64,000 bases of DNA from Apostichopus parvimensis (GCA_000934455.1 KN882606.1:61561-125560), one strand, 5' to 3'. Shown: positions 1 to 12,035, counted from the stretch's first letter. Program-made: numbers and translations. Notes: generated by a model not told the origin, from the sequence alone.

Positions 1-803
1 CTCTTTATTCGCTGAAATTGTGACGCAGTTAGCTAGAACTAAAATATCCATGAAATACTGCAACCTTCGACCACATGTTAGCCTAACAACCACACAAAGT
101 CAGTGCTGGAAATCGGCAGTTGTTTGGAAGGTATGTGCTATGTCTTAGAGAGGGAATGTTGTAGTTTACGTACACCGTTGCTGTGGCGATGGATTGGAGG
201 TTTTAACTTCGATTACTTTTCAGCGGTATAATGGTTTCGTATTTGGTGGTGGGTGATTTTATCCACACGAAAAAATACATGATTAAAGGAAAGGGCACCT
301 TCAGTAGAAGTAAACCTGTGTTTTCTATTTCAGTTGATGGGTTATTGGTTTTTCGTCATATATTCAGTTGATTGACGTTATTTGCTAAACGATCGCAAAT
401 TTTGGCAATTAAACTTTCAATGAATTTGCTATACGGTCGCAGCTAACTAGGAAGAGGGTAATTGTGCTTACTTAATCCTGATGAATGCTTAAAACCTTTT
501 CCGTAAACAGCATATTGAACTTTGGAAAAGCGCCCCCTTAAACCTTAAAAAAGCCCTCGTAAATACATTAAGGGGGGCGTTTTTAACTTTTCATTTGCCA
601 AAATAGACTCCCAGAGCCAAATCTAAATTCCTACCATGCATTGCAAGTGGTGCACTATATTTGAGCCAAATTTAGCTTGTAAATATAAAGCGTAATATGC
701 AACGAACTAAGTTATTATTATTTAGCAATCATCGTTTAAATAAAGCTCAGGGTTCCATGCCTCAATTTAAAATCAGACATTGGATTGGCCGATGTTTAGT
801 ACA
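1..803. other. Unassigned AT-rich DNA
   Basis: I see no gene, RNA or clear repeat here. No open frame shows recognisable protein similarity. Confidence 0.4.
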
Positions 804-1489
804 CAGGGGCGTAGCCAGTATGTAGCACTGTAGGCCCGGGCCTTCACTTTTTTGGCCAAGTTTTCTTTTTTTTAGAACACCCATAACTCAAATCCATAAG
901 CTTGCTGGACGAGTTTTAGAGTCTAGACAGGAAAAACTATTGAAATGAACGTAGCAAGAATATGGCTAAATTAGGTGACCTATTCTTCTGTCATCTAGGC
1001 TGTCATTTCTATCGCGTGCCGTTTTAATCAACACTCTACCTGCGGAAAAAGACTAGGATCCGATCTTGTCAATTTTTGAACATCTAGTTAAGAACCCGTT
1101 TACGCAGATAATATTTCAGTTCAGAAACATTCCACAGTCAACTAAGCCTTTCGTTGATTAACAGACTTTATAGAGCTGCAGCACTTTGTTGCCTGTTGTT
1201 ACTGGTTTACTCTGTACATGTACCTTGCTAATTTTAAATACATTATGTAGTATTGAATTAAGTACTTTTTCAATTCGTTTGTTTTTTTGGTTTAAAAGTG
1301 ATATTGAATGAGGTGTCTCAAGTTACCAAGAGGCCAGGGAACCAAAATGAACACTCGGGAAGGGCCGTTTCCGGCCATCTGAGGGGTTTGTAAAACCAAA
1401 AATTTCCTTGTACGCTCCGCGCCAACCGATGGTGGCGCTCCGCTCAGATAGTCGTGCCTACAACCTTGAAAATCCTGGCTACGCCCCTG
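804..1489. mobile_element. Short non-autonomous DNA transposon (MITE) with 15-bp inverted ends
   Basis: The left end reads CAGGGGCGTAGCCAG and the right end CTGGCTACGCCCCTG, a perfect 15-bp terminal inverted repeat about 686 bp apart. Ends beginning CAGGGGCG are common in hAT-type MITEs of marine animals, so hAT is my inference. There is no transposase frame inside. The flanks read TTAGTAC on the left and GTACTAA on the right. They are reverse complements of each other, so a clean 8-bp target duplication cannot be called. Confidence 0.75.
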
Positions 1490-1679
1490 GTACTAATACT
1501 GTCGGCAAAATGAAACATCGTGAAAAGTCACGGAAACACTGACCGATTGTGTTTTTCGTTCAATAAAATAATTTTCCCGGAATTTTACCCCTCCCCTTAG
1601 ACCCCTCCCCCCAGGACGGGGTGAGTCAAATATTAAGATATTAGCCATTTTGACTCAATAGGAAATTTCTTAGAGGAAA

Positions 1680-1725
1680 CACTGGTCCCCACTGGTCCCC
1701 ACTGGTCCCCACTGGTCCCCACTGA
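1680..1725. repeat. 10-bp tandem repeat (ACTGGTCCCC)n, about 4 copies
   Basis: A perfect short minisatellite with the unit ACTGGTCCCC repeated four times, followed by a partial fifth unit. It sits in C-rich intergenic DNA and has no evident function. Confidence 0.9.
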
Positions 1726-3150
1726 ACACATCCTCCTCACCCCTCTCTCGTTGGAGGTGGGAGTTATCCTCTATCACTCATTTTCTTTTTGCGCACGTTA
1801 CTACTTAGAATAACATGTGTTGCATACGTGTGATAAAGCCAAACGATAATGGCGGGGTAAGCTATTGGAGAGGCCTTTACAGCTCTGTTAGTCTATGTTA
1901 TTATCTACAAATCAAGGTTCATATTTATATTTTGATATTGATTGCAGTAATATATAACTAGGTAAACACATTAAGGCGAGTAAGACACGTACTATAATCA
2001 GTACAATGAAACTAAGCGATGAACATTATAGGTAGCATATATATTGCAAGGATATGTGTGTTGAACAATTGCAAAAACTATAATTTTCACACAAATTTTC
2101 TCCACTTGAACATTCTAAAGACTACATTTACATTTTTGCTAAGAGCATTTTACATAACGCAGGCATTTTTAATAACGTTTACTCAAGGAAAGCTTCTAAG
2201 TTATCCTTTTTTTTGGCGGGGAGAGAAGCTGTGAGGTTGAGTGTAGTAACATGGCAGGGACATCTGAAAGGTGCTCCACATCGCTAGATTCACTTCTACT
2301 TCTGCTTATTAGTAGCATTACAAACTGCAACTGGGTAGTGGAAAGATAAGCAGCTTAATTTACCATATCCCAGTAATTACAAACTTAGATAATCAGCAGG
2401 GGCGGGATTTGATGGTAAAACTGAAGCAGGGATCTAACGGGCTGTTTCCCTCTTTTTTGAGAACTTTTGTTGTTTTTTCAAGAACCTAGATGTAAGGTGG
2501 TTCAATATTTAAAGGTTGTTGGAAAATGTAAATATAGTATCTGCATAGAATGTTACCAAATTTATTAAGCGACATACGAAGTAACAAATGGTCAATCTTT
2601 ATGGAGGGCTAGACGTCGCTCGTTAACACTCTTATAGATTGCAAACCGATTAACAACTTTCTATATATCAGTGTTTCTCTCAAAATTCAAATACAGCCAA
2701 ACTGAATAATCTTAAACGACATAGGTCTGTCACATTTTTACTAGTAGTTGTATGTTAGTACCATAGTGCGTTATGGATTTATATAAGAATGGGTAGATTT
2801 GTTTTATTACCTGTGTAATGTCATTATAAATCATTATAAAAGGACCGCAGTTGTTAATCTTGGTGTGGCATTGTCAACCAAATTACCGACAAAATCTGAT
2901 TAAACAGCAAACTCAAGATCTTGGAAACATGGGGTGTGGACAAGTGCCCCTCTTGCCCCCCCCCCCACCTGTAATCCGGCCATTGATAAAGAGTAAGGAA
3001 TATTCGCAATGATATCAAGACTGGAACCAAAAATAATTGCATCCGATTTTCAGCCATGGTTAGTGGTTTTACTCTAAATATGGTATGAACTTATTATGCA
3101 GCTGAACGTTTATATGTTGCAAAATATATGTTTGAATTCATGATTACTAA
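1726..3150. other. Intergenic DNA without recognised genes
   Basis: Only short chance frames are present. A C-rich run lies near 2960. I see no conserved protein, RNA or terminal repeats. Confidence 0.4.
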
Positions 3151-3154
3151 ATGC

Positions 3155-3390
3155 AGGTCATTAATAGTGCTGAGGTTTCTTACCCAGGGTCACATGATGT
3201 TGTGTATCGCCAGGACAGGAGGGATACTCATAATGGTATCGTAAGTTTTGAGAAGTCTAAGTTGCAAAGTTCTTTCGTCAATTTTGTCTGGTGCGATTGT
3301 ACACGGACAACTCCAAGAGGTCCAGTAGTGTTATTAAACATTGGTGTTTTTTACCGGTCTCCTAACAGCGGTGAAGAGATTTGCAATGGG
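3155..3390 (+). mobile_element. CR1-type LINE fragment (endonuclease part)
   Basis: The plus-strand frame contains SAEVSYPG, VYRQDRRDTHNGI, SFVNFVWCD and FYRSPNS. These match, in order, the endonuclease stretch of the CR1 copy on the minus strand at 15019-15417. About 14 residues (the GGGVLLFVRDD segment) are missing in the middle, so this is an internally deleted scrap. It carries no reverse transcriptase and is not a functional gene. Confidence 0.85.
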
Positions 3391-5791
3391 ATTTATCTTT
3401 TATTATAAGTATTAAAACAACTACCCAGTGACCTTCATTGACATACCATTTACTTTATTTGTTTGGATCTTAAAATGCAGGTAACAGATGAAAAACCTCT
3501 AGTTAAATTGTGAGTAGCTGTGGATGTAACATGACACGTAGAGAAACACCTAACAAACCACTTGCCCATTTAAACAAAAAACATGTTTCCCTTCAGATAT
3601 GAATCAAGACATTTTCAGATTCGGTAACAGAAATTATAAAGAAAATGTACGATAACGAGATATGGATAATTGTAATATTATATAATTAAAGTAAAGGGTA
3701 CTTTTAAAGTAATTTACAAGATAATTTTCACCATTTTTCCAACTATATCACAAACAGCTAATCAATATTACATACTATGCATTTGTTTACAATATTATAT
3801 ATAACATCGCAACTGAAAACCGGGCCGAACCTCAGACGTTACCCTCTCAAATTCATTTTAAAGGGGCCGGATCAGCCAGCGTTTAGAACGAAAACCAACA
3901 AAACTATCAATAAGTATCATATATATTTCCTTATTATGTGCCCCTCCCCCTCCCGACAATGATGTTTCTGGTAAAATATCCAATAGCAAACATAATGCAA
4001 ACTAGCTGAGATTCTTTTGCTTTCACAAATAGATGTACATCAGATTTTATACACAAAGCCTTTGTATTCTTCAACATTTTAAAGGAAAAGCTCATTAACC
4101 TTGAAATTGAAAGGAAAAGCTGAACAATAATTATTCCGTAAAACATCACTTCTATCACAAATCTTCCTCACATATCTTCCCTCCAGTCCACCAGATCTAC
4201 ATGGGCACATCTATACAAATGACCATCATGATATTCAACCTTGTATGTAGAAAATAATCTGATTCCCATAGATAAGATTAGGCATCATGTAAATTGGGTT
4301 TTTGGGTAAAATGTTCGAATTCTTCCAGAGTATGTAACTTTGTAACATCATTTGATGCATACTGATATGTTATTTTTATAATATATGTCTACTATAAGGA
4401 AAAACTGTGTGCTGAAGAATCCGTCAAAACTATACTTTCTTTTCCCGTGCAAACTCAATAGCTACATAAACAGTAGTTGATTTATTTTGTATTCATATTC
4501 TTAACTATAGTATTGGTCATCTAAAATATATGCAACTCAAGTGAACAAATATTACATTAAAATTAAGCCGAGCTAATATTTGCCAGCAATATCAGTTGTG
4601 AGTCTTTTCAGTCACGAAAATTGCCCTTATAATTACATTCAATACTTGAAACAATATTTTTACATGTTTGTTATGATAAAGTCATATTTATTTTAATTGG
4701 ATGTCCTACAGTCCTTTTCCTTAAAAAAACACAATATTACCTCCTTCTCTACTCCGTGGTAATAATCATATTAAAGCAACGTTTTAATAGCAGGTAAAAC
4801 GATTAGAAAGACTTGTTGTGTTATACTTCCTCGTATAAAGAGTTCGTTTCTGGAATATTTCATAACAACTTAAGAAAATGCCATTCTAGGTTGGTGATTC
4901 ATTATACTCAAAGCACAGTACTCTACAGAACACTTTAATAAACACTAACTTGACTCTGTCATACAGCAATGGAGATAAGTAACAGTTTATCAACCATTTG
5001 GTTATAACTCAATGTGTATAATAACAAAATGCTGAGAAATCATTGTAGTCAGAACTAGTATTTTGCTACATCACTATTGATCAATTGTGAGATGGTGATT
5101 TTAGAAGTATCTGTTAGATGGCCCAATCCATTGATAAACATGACCAAATAATCGCTACTAAATTAAATAATTTAGAAGGCCATTGGCTTCACATGACCGA
5201 CTTCCACTACGCCTTGAGAGACTGAAAATAAACCTTTTGACAGAAACAAATTAGCTTAAAATTTAACTACAAGCAGAACCCTCTCCAGCAAAAGTAAAAC
5301 AAAAATAGAGAGAAAGTTTGTTACTTTTAGAAACTGTTTACTCCAGCCATTCAAGACTTCGATTATGCACCACTAATTTGTCTAACAATTTATCAACATT
5401 ACAGTATGATCAATATTTAAAGACACTTAAAATTACAAAAGGATTTATCAAGTTTGGTTTCTTGGAGCATTACTGAAAATCCGTTCAGATGGAATATAAC
5501 CTCAAATCTGTATGCTGTGTATAACAATAAGTTTGTTCATCATAATCCTCCTAGGTCAGAGCACACAATACAACAGCAGAACACACATTATAAGACATGT
5601 AAAAGACAGTAGCCATTTATCAAAGCATCCTCTTCCAGCAAACATGTGAGTTAACACAACAAGTGTTCATATAAATCAATCTTTGACACTACTCTAAGCG
5701 TTCTCTATGATACGTTGAATGCCACACTATTTAGTACTGTTTAATATAGAGCAGAAGTTGCTGTCTCTTCCTCAAGAACTGTGATCAATTC
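3391..5791. other. Downstream flank of the kinase-like gene; possible 3'UTR
   Basis: No coding sequence is recognised. On the minus strand this region lies directly downstream of the last kinase-like exon. AATAAA hexamers occur on that strand near 4690 and near 4480, so a 3'UTR of about 1.1-1.3 kb is possible but unproven. Confidence 0.35.
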
Positions 5792-5821
5792 TCAGTCACT
5801 CTCGGCTGCTTCATTGACATC
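5792..5821 (-). CDS. Kinase-like gene, last coding exon
   Basis: An AG acceptor is followed by nine codons ending AAESD and a TGA stop. Entry phase 0 agrees with the donor at 6494. The short acidic end resembles a natural C-terminus. Confidence 0.65.
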   Translation of the reverse strand, partial: DVNEAAESD

Positions 5822-6493
5822 CTAGTGAGCAGAAAAACATGGAAATAGTGTAAAAATGAAGATAGATGATAAAGCTCTCTCAAAGTTCAAGAACTGCTAC
5901 AGGGTAATTACTTTTACATTGCGTACTTTACAACCGATCATATCCATGCATTGGTTACGGTGAAAGGCTAAATACATACAGGGGTACATATTTGTACTGG
6001 CAGACTAAGATGTTATGTCATCCAGGGAAGGGTTCTAAAGGATTATATGGGGTTCTAAGGGAAGGGTTCTAAACATTTGGGAGGATATTTTGTTTTAATG
6101 GAGGGTGCAAAGATGAAAATGTTGCTACGTTTTATAACTTTTGGTACAATGTAGAATATTTGCTCATTTAGGTTGGATTTCATTTGTAAAATTATAGAAC
6201 TACATGAGAAGCAACTTCTTTTGTCCTGTTATCTGTGGTTATCAATTCGATTGTTTGATATTCATAAGAATTATATCAGTATCTCATATTTCTTTAATAC
6301 GGAAATAGTACATGGGCAAGTTATAAAACTGGTGCTGTTTAAATTACATTCACTTATTCAACGTTAAGCTGGAATTGAGTAACACAACATAAATATGTTT
6401 CATGACAACCATTACAACAGGAACAATAATATTATGCCCAGATTCAATATCTCTGTAATTATAGACGTTTTATTATCACTGGCTTTAACTTAC

Positions 6494-6683
6494 CATGTGA
6501 AGACTTCGAGGTCCGATACTACACTGAAAAGAATCATCCCTGCTGTCTTCATCCATGCTAGATTCCATACTAGATACCTTGGAAGGTGTACCAACAGGGG
6601 ACACAAAAGGGGTCCCTCTAGAAGTACTCTTAGGTAACCTCAATAGACTTACATTTGGGCTACCACCAAACCTGGGTGCTCTG
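6494..6683 (-). CDS. Kinase-like gene, Ser/Pro-rich tail exon
   Basis: This exon has 63 codons between a TTTTCAG acceptor and an ATG|GTAAGT donor. It contains GTPFVSPVGTPSK and an acidic serine cluster (MESSMDEDSRDD). These proline-directed sites resemble the CDK- and cyclin-interacting tails of Myt1 kinases. It joins in frame to the exons on both sides. Confidence 0.75.
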
Positions 6684-6886
6684 CTGAAAATAAACACAGG
6701 ATAGTTGGCTGATAATTTAAGTGAAAAATATTTCATATCATCATTCATCTTAAGTTGTCAACTTATTATTTTCAATTAACTTAGGCTCTATTGAATGTAT
6801 TTCTCTTTTTTGTATAAGGATGTCTAAACTTTTTACTGAGAGTAATAAGCAGGCAACAGATCACATTCATGAGGATCACTTTGCAC

Positions 6887-6912
6887 CTCTGCGACGATAC
6901 TCTGCCAGGAAA
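6887..6912 (-). CDS. Kinase-like gene, 26-nt micro-exon
   Basis: FPGRVSSQ plus two bases, bounded by TTTCAG and GTGCAA. It is supported only because it joins the exons at 7075-7189 and 6494-6683 in one frame. Confidence 0.5.
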
Positions 6913-7074
6913 CTGAAACGTTGTTAGTCAATGACAGGGCAGTTAAAGTAAGTTTGCCAGAATTTATTTAGTTTGTGCTTCCTTAGCATTTCAATGTAAT
7001 ATTAAACTACAGACAAAACAAAAACACAACAGGTATGAAATATTTTCAGTGAGGTGGGTTAACAAATCGGTCAC

Positions 7075-7189
7075 CAACGTGGTGATATTATTCTGTGGTG
7101 ATAACCGAGCAATAGGGGAGTAACTCCTTGGAATTGGTTTACCCCCTCTTGGTCCAGATTTAGGAGTCCTTGGTAGATTGAAGCGAAAC
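7075..7189 (-). CDS. Kinase-like gene, basic Pro-rich tail exon
   Basis: Thirty-eight codons including NLPRTPKSGPRGG and RSYSPIARLSPQ, again rich in TP/SP sites. The acceptor is GATTAG and the donor TTG|GTGACC (weak). The entry phase matches the exon at 7339-7456. Confidence 0.7.
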
Positions 7190-7338
7190 CTAATCAACAG
7201 AGAAAATCAAATAGTTACCTAATAAAATAAAGATCCTCATCAATGCATGTATTATTCAAAATACCATACAAAGATCTTCACAAATTAAACAACCAAATTT
7301 TAAAATTCTGTAAGATTTTAGAAGGATTAAAATCTTAC

Positions 7339-7456
7339 CGAGCTTTAGATAGCAGAATTGATGATCCTTTTGGGGCATCTTCCTCGCTGGAGAAGGAACT
7401 GTTGCTAAGGGGAACGCCAAAAGAACTGTGAGATTGGTCACACTCGAAACATTCAT
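7339..7456 (-). CDS. Kinase-like gene, Ser-rich tail exon
   Basis: This exon reads ECFECDQSHSSFG, then a serine- and acid-rich stretch (SNSSFSSEED) and LLSKA. The acceptor is ATGTAG and the donor CG|GTAAGA. Phases agree with both neighbours. Confidence 0.7.
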
Positions 7457-7797
7457 CTACATAAAAGCCAGAATAAGGAAAAACAATGTTTGAACAATAC
7501 TGTCATTACTGTCATTCCTAAAATGCGCTCTTTAAATAATAGTTTTCCATTTTCACATCGTAAATACATGTTTTACTCACTTTCTCAACTTACCCTGCAA
7601 GAGCACTCAAATGCTAACAGTACACATTTTGCTGGATCTTGATTTCATTATGTGAGTTCTCTAGAACCCTGTTTACATATTCTCCCCATTTCCAAACCTT
7701 GCGTCTCTCCCTTTTCTTCCTACCCATCCTCTCTCCCTGTAATAAAATAACTAAAAAAAATATAGCATGAAAAATAAAGCAAACACAAGTTTCCCAC

Positions 7798-7955
7798 CAA
7801 CGGAGAAACTAAGATCCCAATCTGATGGTCTTCTAATCTGTCTCTGTGTTTTTATAACGCTCTGCTCCATAGCAGACGTTTGGAACAATCTTCTCTTTAG
7901 CAAAACCAGAGGACTGAAGATCCGATAAATATGGCCAGAAAGAAACTCCACAGAA
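7798..7955 (-). CDS. Kinase-like gene, post-kinase hydrophobic exon
   Basis: A short hydrophobic segment (FLSGHIYRIFSPLVLL) lies where Myt1 kinases have their membrane anchor. It is followed by RRPSDWDLSFS, similar to the SSDWDDDS patch after the anchor in vertebrate Myt1. The acceptor TTTTAG|T puts it one base out of phase with the exon at 8155-8300. A weaker upstream donor would be needed to restore frame. Confidence 0.6.
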
Positions 7956-8154
7956 CTAAAAGGATGAAAAGCATTACATAGTAAAATGTTGAGTCCCTCT
8001 AACAGCACCCAGGGATGATTAATCTTATATATTAATTGATTACAGACACAGTGTTCTAGATGATGTCATCAACAATTTAAGCTGCATCTCGTGGTTCAAA
8101 GATCCAATCATATTCATAATTTTACTGATTTAAATGATCTATGCTGTTACTCAC

Positions 8155-8300
8155 CAACTGCTGCAAAAAGGGCTCACGCCATCTGGATGTGAGCACTCGC
8201 TGGATCTTGGGGATCGTGATGAGTTGGGCCAGGGTAGGACGTTGGGTGTAATCACGAAGGAGCATAGCAACAACAAAGCTTTTCAACTCTGTAGACACAT
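8155..8300 (-). CDS. Kinase-like gene, end of catalytic domain
   Basis: VSTELKSFVVAMLLRDYTQR followed by PTLAQLITIPKIQ is the kinase subdomain X-XI helix pair, including the conserved Arg of the RPT motif. The acceptor is GCCAG and the donor TTG|GTGAGT. It joins in frame to the exon at 8866-8967. Confidence 0.85.
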
Positions 8301-8865
8301 CTGGCAAATGATATAGAAAACTTCAAGTCAAAATCTGAACAAATGATCTAGATAATAAGAAGCTTTAAAAGGGCATACCACATCAAGATTAAGAGCAAAC
8401 TTATGAGAATATTAAAAATTTGTTATTGTATCATTCAAATTTTCCCAAAATGCACAACTTTGTCTTACACATTGTAAAATGTGATTTCCAGGAAAACCAA
8501 TATGTACAGAGAGAGCAAAAAAGCAGAGAAAGTTGCTCAAATTGAAACTCAAGTAAACTTCCCAGAAGATAAAAATCCCTCCATACAAACAAGAGATACA
8601 TTGCTGCATGTTACAATTATACCTTATACTGTCTAGTATAGTAAAGGAGGCCTAGCCTAACGACCTAGCACGATGTGAAAAATACAGTAGCTGCTAATAG
8701 CCGTACAGAGCTTGTGGGAGAATGCCCCTGGGTTTGTGCGACAACGTCAACCAGTGGGACTAAGAAGTGTCATAGGGAGCCTACAGTCTGGAATCCAGAG
8801 GCTAGGTGCCTAGCTCTGAGCTTAACATAATCATAGGTAGGTGTCATGGTGTGGGATTTACTTAC

Positions 8866-8967
8866 CCCTGGCTAGGTGCCAAGGTATTTCACCATTTCTG
8901 AGTTGATGCCATCCATCTCCATGTTGCGGAATCTCCAAATCTGTTGCTAGCTCCATGATAGTCATCC
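8866..8967 (-). CDS. Kinase-like gene, subdomain IX-X exon
   Basis: MTIMELATDLEIPQHGDGW and HQLRNGEIPW match the Myt1 stretch after the DVFSLG motif. The bases before MTIMEL would read Leu-Gly in the right frame, but there is no AG where the phase requires it. With the only acceptor available (TTTAG|GG) the join to 16133-16224 is off by one base. Confidence 0.8.
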
Positions 8968-9029
8968 CTAAATTTTTAGATTTTTAAAAGAAAACAAAGA
9001 CCATCAATGTTGATAAATATTGTTGATGA

Positions 9030-9499
9030 AGACACAAACACTCAGACCTGATTACAATGCTTGAAAGTGCTTGTCCAAAGCATTCTTAAACCCATTCACA
9101 CTACTTGCAAGTACAACTTACTCAGGTCAATCATTCCACTCATTCACAACCCTATTGAAGAAAAAAAGTTATGCTGAATATTAATCCTACTTTGTGGCTT
9201 TTGGAGTTTAGGGTAATGACCTCTGGTACAAGTACTATTAGCAAACATGAAAAAGTCAGTGAAGGATAAACTGTCAAAACCATACACAATCTTGAAAACC
9301 TGAATCAAGTCACCAAGTAACCTCCTAAGTTCCAGTGTGGTGAGATTCAACAGTTGTAACCGCCTATAATAAGGAACACCCTTTAAGGAACTAATCATCC
9401 TAGTACCCCTCCTGTGGACCTTTTCAAGTACTTATTTATACCTAGCAAAATATAGGTTCCAAGAATGCACAGCATACTCAAGATGAGGCCTAACCAACT
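9030..9499 (-). mobile_element. CR1-type LINE, 3' part
   Basis: The minus-strand frame reads RLQLLNLTTLELRRLLGDL, then IQVFKIVYGF, FMFANSTCTRGHYPKLQ and INIQHNFFS, followed after a break by VVNEWND and SSVNGFKNALDKHFQAL. This is the characteristic C-terminus of CR1 reverse transcriptases. It lies in an intron of the kinase-like gene. The LINE resumes at 12036, beyond the L2-like insertion. The frame is broken and the copy looks old. Confidence 0.88.
9488..9499. repeat. Imperfect target-site duplication, left copy
   Basis: GCCTAACCAACT here and GCCTAACAACT at 12036-12046 flank the L2-like LINE. They restore a continuous CR1 sequence when the insertion is removed. Confidence 0.65.
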
Positions 9500-9568
9500 G
9501 CTTATACGTGGCGCTGCACAGTGGCGACATCCTGTTAGCAAAACTCGGTGTTCAACTCACATTTTATC

Positions 9569-10980
9569 ATGGATATTTGTCGTTTTAATATTTTGTCTGG
9601 TGGTAGGTGTTGTTATATGTTCAAAGTGGTGTATGTTGTGTCCTTTATCGTGCTTTTGACTCTCCCTGGAGCCTTTTCTAATGATTTTGGCCTTATATCG
9701 AGGCTTACTTACAGCGCTACTGAACTCATACGGCTACAGCCTAAGCGGATGCTTAGGCCATTTGATTACGACTATTACCCAAAGGACCTAAAGAAGCGTA
9801 AAAGAGGTAGGAAAGGTGCAGTACGAGCTCGTTTAAGACGTGTAAGGCATAACACCCCTCTACCCTCGATTATACTTGGGAACGTTAGATCCCTTCAGAA
9901 TAAAATTGACGAACTTTCAATCTCAACGCGAAGTAAGCATGAGTTCCGCGAATCCAATGGCATGTGTTTTACTGAGACGTGGCTTAACCCGAACATACCC
10001 GACAGTGCAGTTGACATTGATAATTTTACTCTTATCAGGGCGGATCGTTCTCACAACTCCGGAAAATCTAAGGGAGGTGGTGTTTGTCTTTATTTTAATA
10101 ATAACTGGTGCAATAATTACGTTGTAAAGGAGAAGTTCTGCTGTGAGGATATTGAATTACTGACCGTCGGACTGCGGCCATTTTACCTTCCCCGGGAATT
10201 TGGCCAGTTGTTCATCATTGTTGTTTATGTTCACCCGAAAGCGAATAATAGTAGAGCGATTGAAGCCCTCTCTGATAGAATCCAGAATATCAACACATCA
10301 AATCCTGAAGCTGTACAACTTATAATGGGAGATTTCAATAAATGTGACTTTAGTTATCCTAACTTTGTACAGTACATTGACAAATGTACTAGAAGGAATG
10401 CTATCCTAGATAAATGTTTTGGCAACGTTAAAACTCAATTCAAGGTCAAACTCTGCACACCCCTTGGGAATTCCGATCACAATACCATGTACTTACTTCC
10501 ACTTTACAGACAGATGGTCAAGCAAAAGAAACCGATTAAGGCTACATACCATGAGTGGTCGGATGAAGTCACTGAGACGTTGCGTGGGTGCTTTGAAAGC
10601 ACTGACTGGGGCGTTTTTCAAGATGACGACACCAACAATAGGGTTACAGCTGTCAGTGAATATATTGACTTTTGTGTTGAATCCATTGTACCAACTAAAA
10701 CAAGATGGGTATTCCCGAACAGTAAACCGTGGTTATCTAAGGAATTGAAGGTATTGATTAAACAGAAACACGTGGCCTACCATAACAAAGATTACGAAAC
10801 AGCAAGAACTCGTCAAAGGGAAATTAAAAGAGAAATCAAACGGTGTAAATATCAGTATGGAAAGAAACTTGAACGTAAATTTCAGTGCAACGATAGTCGA
10901 GCAGCGTGGAAAGTCATGTCCACCATCACTGGTCATAAACTGAAAAAGTCAGACACTGCACATGCTACTATGGACTTCAT
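9569..10980 (+). CDS. LINE ORF2, endonuclease half (truncated by assembly gap)
   Basis: This encodes the endonuclease that nicks target DNA for target-primed reverse transcription. All expected metal-binding and catalytic positions are visible (N in GNVRS, E in FTETW, D and N in MGDFN, D and H in SDH). The ATG at 9569 is preferred because upstream sequence shows no further domain. The frame is open up to the N run. The clade call (L2-like) rests on the linker sequence and the 3' tail. Confidence 0.85.
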
Positions 10981-11820
10981 NNNNNNNNNNNNNNNNNNNN
11001 NNNNNNNNNNNNNNNNNNNNNNNNNNNNNNNNNNNNNNNNNNNNNNNNNNNNNNNNNNNNNNNNNNNNNNNNNNNNNNNNNNNNNNNNNNNNNNNNNNNN
11101 NNNNNNNNNNNNNNNNNNNNNNNNNNNNNNNNNNNNNNNNNNNNNNNNNNNNNNNNNNNNNNNNNNNNNNNNNNNNNNNNNNNNNNNNNNNNNNNNNNNN
11201 NNNNNNNNNNNNNNNNNNNNNNNNNNNNNNNNNNNNNNNNNNNNNNNNNNNNNNNNNNNNNNNNNNNNNNNNNNNNNNNNNNNNNNNNNNNNNNNNNNNN
11301 NNNNNNNNNNNNNNNNNNNNNNNNNNNNNNNNNNNNNNNNNNNNNNNNNNNNNNNNNNNNNNNNNNNNNNNNNNNNNNNNNNNNNNNNNNNNNNNNNNNN
11401 NNNNNNNNNNNNNNNNNNNNNNNNNNNNNNNNNNNNNNNNNNNNNNNNNNNNNNNNNNNNNNNNNNNNNNNNNNNNNNNNNNNNNNNNNNNNNNNNNNNN
11501 NNNNNNNNNNNNNNNNNNNNNNNNNNNNNNNNNNNNNNNNNNNNNNNNNNNNNNNNNNNNNNNNNNNNNNNNNNNNNNNNNNNNNNNNNNNNNNNNNNNN
11601 NNNNNNNNNNNNNNNNNNNNNNNNNNNNNNNNNNNNNNNNNNNNNNNNNNNNNNNNNNNNNNNNNNNNNNNNNNNNNNNNNNNNNNNNNNNNNNNNNNNN
11701 NNNNNNNNNNNNNNNNNNNNNNNNNNNNNNNNNNNNNNNNNNNNNNNNNNNNNNNNNNNNNNNNNNNNNNNNNNNNNNNNNNNNNNNNNNNNNNNNNNNN
11801 NNNNNNNNNNNNNNNNNNNN
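10981..11820. other. Assembly gap (840 N)
   Basis: A run of N inside the L2-like LINE. A reverse transcriptase domain plus C-terminus normally needs about 2 kb, so the true gap is probably longer than drawn. Confidence 0.99.
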
Positions 11821-11987
11821 TATATTTTTCTCACATGTATGGATATTGTTGCTGTTTTTATTTTTACCTTTCATTCAACTTCTCTGTGTTTTGTTTATAC
11901 TATAATTTAACTGTATTCTGTATGTAACTTTAAAACTTTGTTTTTATGTGTTTTGCTACAGGGCGACAAATTTCCATATCTTATGGA

Positions 11988-12030
11988 CGAAATAAATCTC
12001 TATCTATCTATCTCTATCTCTATCTATCTA
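11988..12030. repeat. (ATCT)n tail of the L2-like LINE
   Basis: AATAAATCTC followed by repeated ATCT units marks the 3' end of the inserted LINE. Confidence 0.85.
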
Positions 12031-12035
12031 TTATA

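Larger units (their letters stand above)
9500..12035 (+). mobile_element. L2-like LINE inserted in the CR1 copy
   Basis: One open frame from an ATG at 9569 runs to the assembly gap. It has a hydrophobic, signal-like start, a basic linker (KKRKRGRKGAVRARLRR), then an apurinic-type endonuclease with its catalytic landmarks intact: ILGNVRSLQNKI, FTETWLN, KGGGVCLYF, LIMGDFN and GNSDHN. Next comes the conserved linker before the reverse transcriptase (NSKPWLSKELKVLIKQKH). The reverse transcriptase would fall in the gap at 10981-11820. The 3' end is AATAAATCTC plus an (ATCT)n tail, typical of L2/CR1-type elements. No breaks are seen in the readable part, so it is young relative to its host CR1. Confidence 0.87.

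Noticed and set aside
2854-3057. Minus-strand frame near a C-rich tract
   Set aside because: A short chance frame across low-complexity sequence with no family resemblance.
6485-6748. The 6.5-6.7 kb minus frame as an independent small gene
   Set aside because: It joins in frame with neighbouring exons through good splice sites and fits the Myt1-like tail.
9548-11905. A 785-codon plus-strand frame as a host gene
   Set aside because: The endonuclease motifs, (ATCT)n tail and flanking duplication identify a LINE, and the last third is only Ns read through.
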